Made by a program: the position numbers and the translations under genes
Assembly: GCA_025935445.1 (NCBI GenBank)
Contig: JAICVG010000045.1
Span: 1-7,447, forward strand
Length of the DNA: 7,447 bases
Reading direction: 5' to 3'
Source: Nitrososphaera sp.
GTDB lineage: Archaea > Thermoproteota > Nitrososphaeria > Nitrososphaerales > Nitrososphaeraceae
The notes under the pieces: generated by a model
Database searches by the model: none
The model's input: the letters and a program-made list of their open reading frames with translations, nothing else
What the model was told of the DNA's origin: nothing
Part shown: positions 5,567 through 7,447 of the stretch, one piece after another
Layout of the letters: each line of letters starts with the position of its first letter
Position numbering within the stretch: position 1 is the stretch's first letter

Positions 5567-6537
5567 TTCTGCTTCGACAGCTTTTTAGCCTTGATATAGT
5601 CTACAAAGTAGAACAGGTATGCTCGCTCATTTATTTTGAGAACCCATGGGATAAATGATTCATTCTTGCTGCTCTTTTCCCCTATTTCAAAGCCTGAATT
5701 TTCCAAAAGCCTGCGGAAAGATTGTGCATCGTAGATCTTTTCCGCTGGTGGGTCGCGGTTATAATCATACGGATCAGCAATTATCATATCGGCATGCGGC
5801 TTAAGTAGCCAGTGTATTGATGCTAGAAGTTTTTCCGGATCCACAAGCTCAAGCAGGTTCAATGCAAGTATCAGGTCAAACTTGCTGGGGTTGAATGGCG
5901 TGTTCTGCAAGTCAGACACACAAAACTCAACATTTCCAAGTTTTAATTCGTACATCTTTTTTCTAGCTTCGCGGATGAATGAAAAGGAGACGTCTATGCC
6001 AATTGCAAACGCATACTTTTGCGCAAGCAGTATAGTACTATAGCCCATTGAACATCCCATGTCAAGTGCAACCCCATCCATCTTGGGGTTGATGCTATGC
6101 ACTATCCTGTTGTAAACTTCATTTGGCTTCAATCGCCACCGGAGCGACTTGAGCAGCCTATCTTCTACAGAATGCTCGTACTGAGTCCACCTGTAAGGGA
6201 CGAACCAGCTGCCTCCCTCTTCGTATCTGTCGTTTGATGCAGAGCCCTGCGAAAGTTTTGATCCGCTCTCCTTCAAAAACTGCTTCATCTCTTTTGTCCT
6301 GCTGTCCAGAAGCCACCTTCCGTACATCTGCGGTCGGCCTGCAGCATAGGCAAAGAAATCCTTGACTACTATTGCCACGCCCTGTATTAGAGGGTATCTT
6401 GTGCCACACTCCTTGCATCTCAGAAATCCCTCCATACACTCGTTTGCCCCATCCATTTCAAGGCTCTCAAGGTGGAGGCGCAACTGCTTGTCGGTGTGTT
6501 GGAGACAGACGAGGTGATGCGCAAACTGGATCTTCAT
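5560..6537 (-). CDS. SAM-dependent methyltransferase with N-terminal Trm112-like zinc ribbon
   Basis: The 325-residue protein has two parts. Residues 1-62 resemble a Trm112/UPF0434-type ribbon: LVCLQH (C11, H14) and [16 protein letters not shown] (C41, C44), so the zinc site would be CxxH plus CxxC rather than four cysteines. Residues about 135-265 are a class I SAM methyltransferase. Motif I is [12 protein letters not shown] (156-167, with the glycine-rich SAM loop), the acidic end of strand 2 is GID (D182), SDLQNTPF (208-215) sits at the adenine pocket, and [13 protein letters not shown] (220-232) is motif IV. A linker rich in Trp and charged residues (about 63-134) and a C-terminal region ending in basic [10 protein letters not shown] complete it. 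The substrate (small molecule, lipid or protein) cannot be told. The ATG at 6537 lies about 30 bases from a TATA box. Gene neighbours do not suggest a pathway. Confidence 0.82.
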   Translation of the reverse strand: MKIQFAHHLVCLQHTDKQLRLHLESLEMDGANECMEGFLRCKECGTRYPLIQGVAIVVKDFFAYAAGRPQMYGRWLLDSRTKEMKQFLKESGSKLSQGSASNDRYEEGGSWFVPYRWTQYEHSVEDRLLKSLRWRLKPNEVYNRIVHSINPKMDGVALDMGCSMGYSTILLAQKYAFAIGIDVSFSFIREARKKMYELKLGNVEFCVSDLQNTPFNPSKFDLILALNLLELVDPEKLLASIHWLLKPHADMIIADPYDYNRDPPAEKIYDAQSFRRLLENSGFEIGEKSSKNESFIPWVLKINERAYLFYFVDYIKAKKLSKQKF

Positions 6538-6563
6538 GCTTGCATATCACAGGAGCGCCTTCG

Positions 6564-6573
6564 TATATAAAAA
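6564..6573 (-). promoter_or_regulatory. TATA box for the methyltransferase gene, and T-run after the upstream stop
   Basis: The minus strand reads TTTTTATATA directly after the TGA (6576-6574) of the 163-residue gene. Its centre lies 30 bases before the methyltransferase ATG. The five T residues could also serve as a short archaeal U-rich terminator for the gene before it; that second role is speculative. Confidence 0.6.
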
Positions 6574-7065
6574 TCAGAGAAGCCCGTCTTCATGCAGCTT
6601 GTCAAGCAATGGAGATAAAAAGTCGCGTACTTCCTTTTCACCTAGATTAAACGTTTCAATGATACCAAGAGCTATTGAAAGCATGTTGCGATCTTCCCTT
6701 GCAGTATACACGGCAGAATTTGCAATATTGAATGGTTCGGCGTTATCGTGCAGCCACTCTTTCCACCTGTTGGTTCTCTCTGTGTTTGCTTCAAGTGAAG
6801 AAATAACATAGTCAATGTCCATTCCTTCATTGTTATCAAGCAGGTTCAGCTTTACCATCGGTAGCAAAAGTGTCCCTTCTGTGACTTGGGCGTGTATTCT
6901 ATTCAACTCAACAATAATTTCTTCATCTTTGGGCTTGATATTTCTGTATGCTGGGAACAGGTAACCTGTAAGGTTGCCACCCCAATCATAGATCTTGTAG
7001 AGTGCATCGTCATATTCTGCCTTCCACTTGTTACTGCCTCCTCCTCTCTTGCCAAACAAACGCAA
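6574..7065 (-). CDS. Conserved-looking protein of unknown function, 163 residues, TTG start
   Basis: I do not recognise this protein. It is soluble-looking, without signal peptide, membrane segment or cysteine. A short basic, glycine-rich start (LFGKRGGGSNKWK) precedes a mostly helical, acidic body with repeated aromatic residues (YDDALYKIYDWGG, 18-30) and a charged C-terminal helix (FLSPLLDKLHEDGLL). An in-frame TGA three codons upstream limits the start to TTG at 7065 or TTG at 7059, because the first ATG is codon 69 and would lose nearly half the protein. The codon pattern is typical of its neighbours, and the overlapping reading frame at 6903-7130 looks like a shadow. A weak TATA-like stretch lies about 30 bases upstream and a perfect 12-base palindrome touches the start codon. 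It is divergent from alba. Real gene likely; function not inferable. Confidence 0.72.
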   Translation of the reverse strand: MRLFGKRGGGSNKWKAEYDDALYKIYDWGGNLTGYLFPAYRNIKPKDEEIIVELNRIHAQVTEGTLLLPMVKLNLLDNNEGMDIDYVISSLEANTERTNRWKEWLHDNAEPFNIANSAVYTAREDRNMLSIALGIIETFNLGEKEVRDFLSPLLDKLHEDGLL

Positions 7066-7076
7066 CTGATATCAGT
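7065..7076. promoter_or_regulatory. Perfect 12-base palindrome at the start of the 163-residue gene
   Basis: ACTGATATCAGT is exactly self-complementary and abuts the TTG start, covering the expected transcription start of a leaderless message. Related dyads occur upstream at 7107-7116 and 7120-7130. An operator is a reasonable guess; nothing identifies the regulator. Confidence 0.35.
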
Positions 7077-7089
7077 ACGCATGCCTGCC

Positions 7090-7101
7090 TTACTTATTTC
7101 T
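7090..7101 (-). promoter_or_regulatory. Weak TATA-like element for the 163-residue gene
   Basis: The minus strand reads GAAATAAGTAAG, centred about 30 bases before the TTG at 7065. The match is poorer than for the neighbouring genes; it is proposed on spacing. Confidence 0.3.
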
Positions 7102-7119
7102 CTCCATGATACATCGCTA

Positions 7120-7130
7120 GTGATAATCAC
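7120..7130. promoter_or_regulatory. Dyad GTGAT-A-ATCAC in the alba divergent region
   Basis: Five-base arms flank a single central base. The TGAT and ATCA halves match the palindrome at 7065-7076. It lies upstream of both divergent promoters, in a position suited to a regulator acting on either gene. Confidence 0.3.
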
Positions 7131-7180
7131 AAAAGGGGTTAAGAGCGGAGTTAAAGAAATAGACTTTGATGACCGTTGAC

Positions 7181-7189
7181 TTAAATTAT
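7181..7189 (+). promoter_or_regulatory. TATA box for alba
   Basis: TTAAATTAT is centred 26 bases before the ATG at 7211, which predicts transcription starting at or next to the start codon. No Shine-Dalgarno is present before the ATG, in agreement with a leaderless message. Confidence 0.55.
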
Positions 7190-7210
7190 CCCTAAGGCTT
7201 TAACCCATCC

Positions 7211-7447
7211 ATGTCAGAACCACCACAACAACCGCCACAACAACCATCACAAGAACAGACAACCCCACGCAGAGAAGGACCTCACGACACAATATACATT
7301 GGCAAGAAACCGCTCATGACATATGTGACGTCAACTCTGATCCAGTTGGCCAACCAGCCAAAAGTGACAATCAAGGCAAGGGGCCTGAGCATTGGACGAG
7401 CAGTAGACGTATCGCAGATCACGTTGAAGAGGATGGAAAATGCAGGA
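7211..7447 (+). CDS. albA: DNA/RNA-binding protein Alba, C-terminus cut off by window edge
   Basis: Seventy-nine codons run from the ATG to the right edge, in frame, so the 3' end is missing. After a tail rich in Gln and Pro (residues 1-24), the Alba fold begins: TIYIGKKPLMTYVTSTL (27-43), KVTIKARGLSIGRAVDV (51-67), then ITLKRMENAG. The GKKP motif (31-34) carries the two lysines, K32 and K33, that correspond to the nucleic-acid-contacting K16/K17 of Sulfolobus Alba, where K16 acetylation lowers DNA affinity. Alba dimers coat and bridge DNA and also bind RNA, serving as an abundant chromatin protein. Classic Alba has almost no tail before this motif, so the Gln/Pro extension is notable. A TATA box 26 bases upstream suggests a leaderless message. 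Confidence 0.95.
   Translation, partial: MSEPPQQPPQQPSQEQTTPRREGPHDTIYIGKKPLMTYVTSTLIQLANQPKVTIKARGLSIGRAVDVSQITLKRMENAG

Noticed and set aside
6903..7130. Minus-strand frame overlapping the 163-residue gene, considered as its frameshifted N-terminus
   Set aside because: The 163-residue frame is open with a usable TTG start, and the other frame reads through as low-quality sequence. Nothing suggests the two belong to one protein.
7135..7207. GGGTTAA and TTAACCC inverted repeat around the alba promoter
   Set aside because: Only seven bases match across about 60 bases with no symmetry around the TATA box. It could easily be chance in AT-rich DNA.
1..7447. CRISPR array, tRNA, rRNA, insertion sequence or defence island
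   Set aside because: No regularly spaced repeats, transposase motifs, terminal inverted repeats, tRNA-like stems or nuclease/toxin pairs were seen. The PIN domain belongs to the PINA ATPase and is not a VapC toxin.

Overview
The window looks like a piece of an archaeal chromosome, most likely an ammonia-oxidising Nitrososphaerota (Thaumarchaeota) and plausibly Nitrososphaera-like. The grounds are an Alba chromatin gene at the right edge, a PIN-domain/ATPase/KH protein of the archaeal PINA type (COG1855), a stand-alone Lrp/AsnC RAM domain, AT-rich TATA boxes about 26-30 bases before several start codons (leaderless or near-leaderless transcripts), and frequent TTG starts. The genus is an inference; no rRNA or ammonia-oxidation gene is present. 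Base composition looks mid-forties GC by eye.

Layout. Positions 1-966 (minus strand) hold a P-II signal-transduction gene followed after only 3 bases by a secreted matrixin-like zinc metalloprotease that runs off the left edge. This partial gene has a clear HExxHxxGxxH motif. Reading right from a divergent promoter region, 1065-2897 encodes the PINA-type ATPase. It converges on an MntR/DtxR-family metal-dependent repressor (2894-3394, minus), and the two stop codons overlap. The repressor shares a short divergent promoter with a two-domain rhodanese sulfurtransferase (3457-4269, plus), whose 3' end overlaps that of a two-SIS-domain sugar-phosphate protein (4256-5206, minus).

The right part is a minus-strand series: the SIS protein, the RAM-domain protein (5292-5534), a zinc-ribbon plus SAM methyltransferase (5560-6537) and an unrecognised 163-residue protein (6574-7065). 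Each member has its own TATA-like element, often overlapping the stop codon of the gene before it. At the right edge Alba (7211 onward, plus) is divergent from the 163-residue protein.

The genes do not form one obvious pathway. They are a compact mosaic of regulators (P-II, MntR, RAM), DNA maintenance and chromatin proteins (PINA, Alba), and metabolic enzymes. I see no CRISPR array, RNA gene, insertion sequence or recognised defence system, and no gene-free stretch longer than about 150 bases. The points most worth checking are a P-II protein lacking the usual nucleotide-binding basic residues and its tight coupling to a secreted protease, a self-complementary shared TATA region at mntR/sulfurtransferase, and a set of related TGAT/ATCA dyads between the 163-residue gene and Alba.
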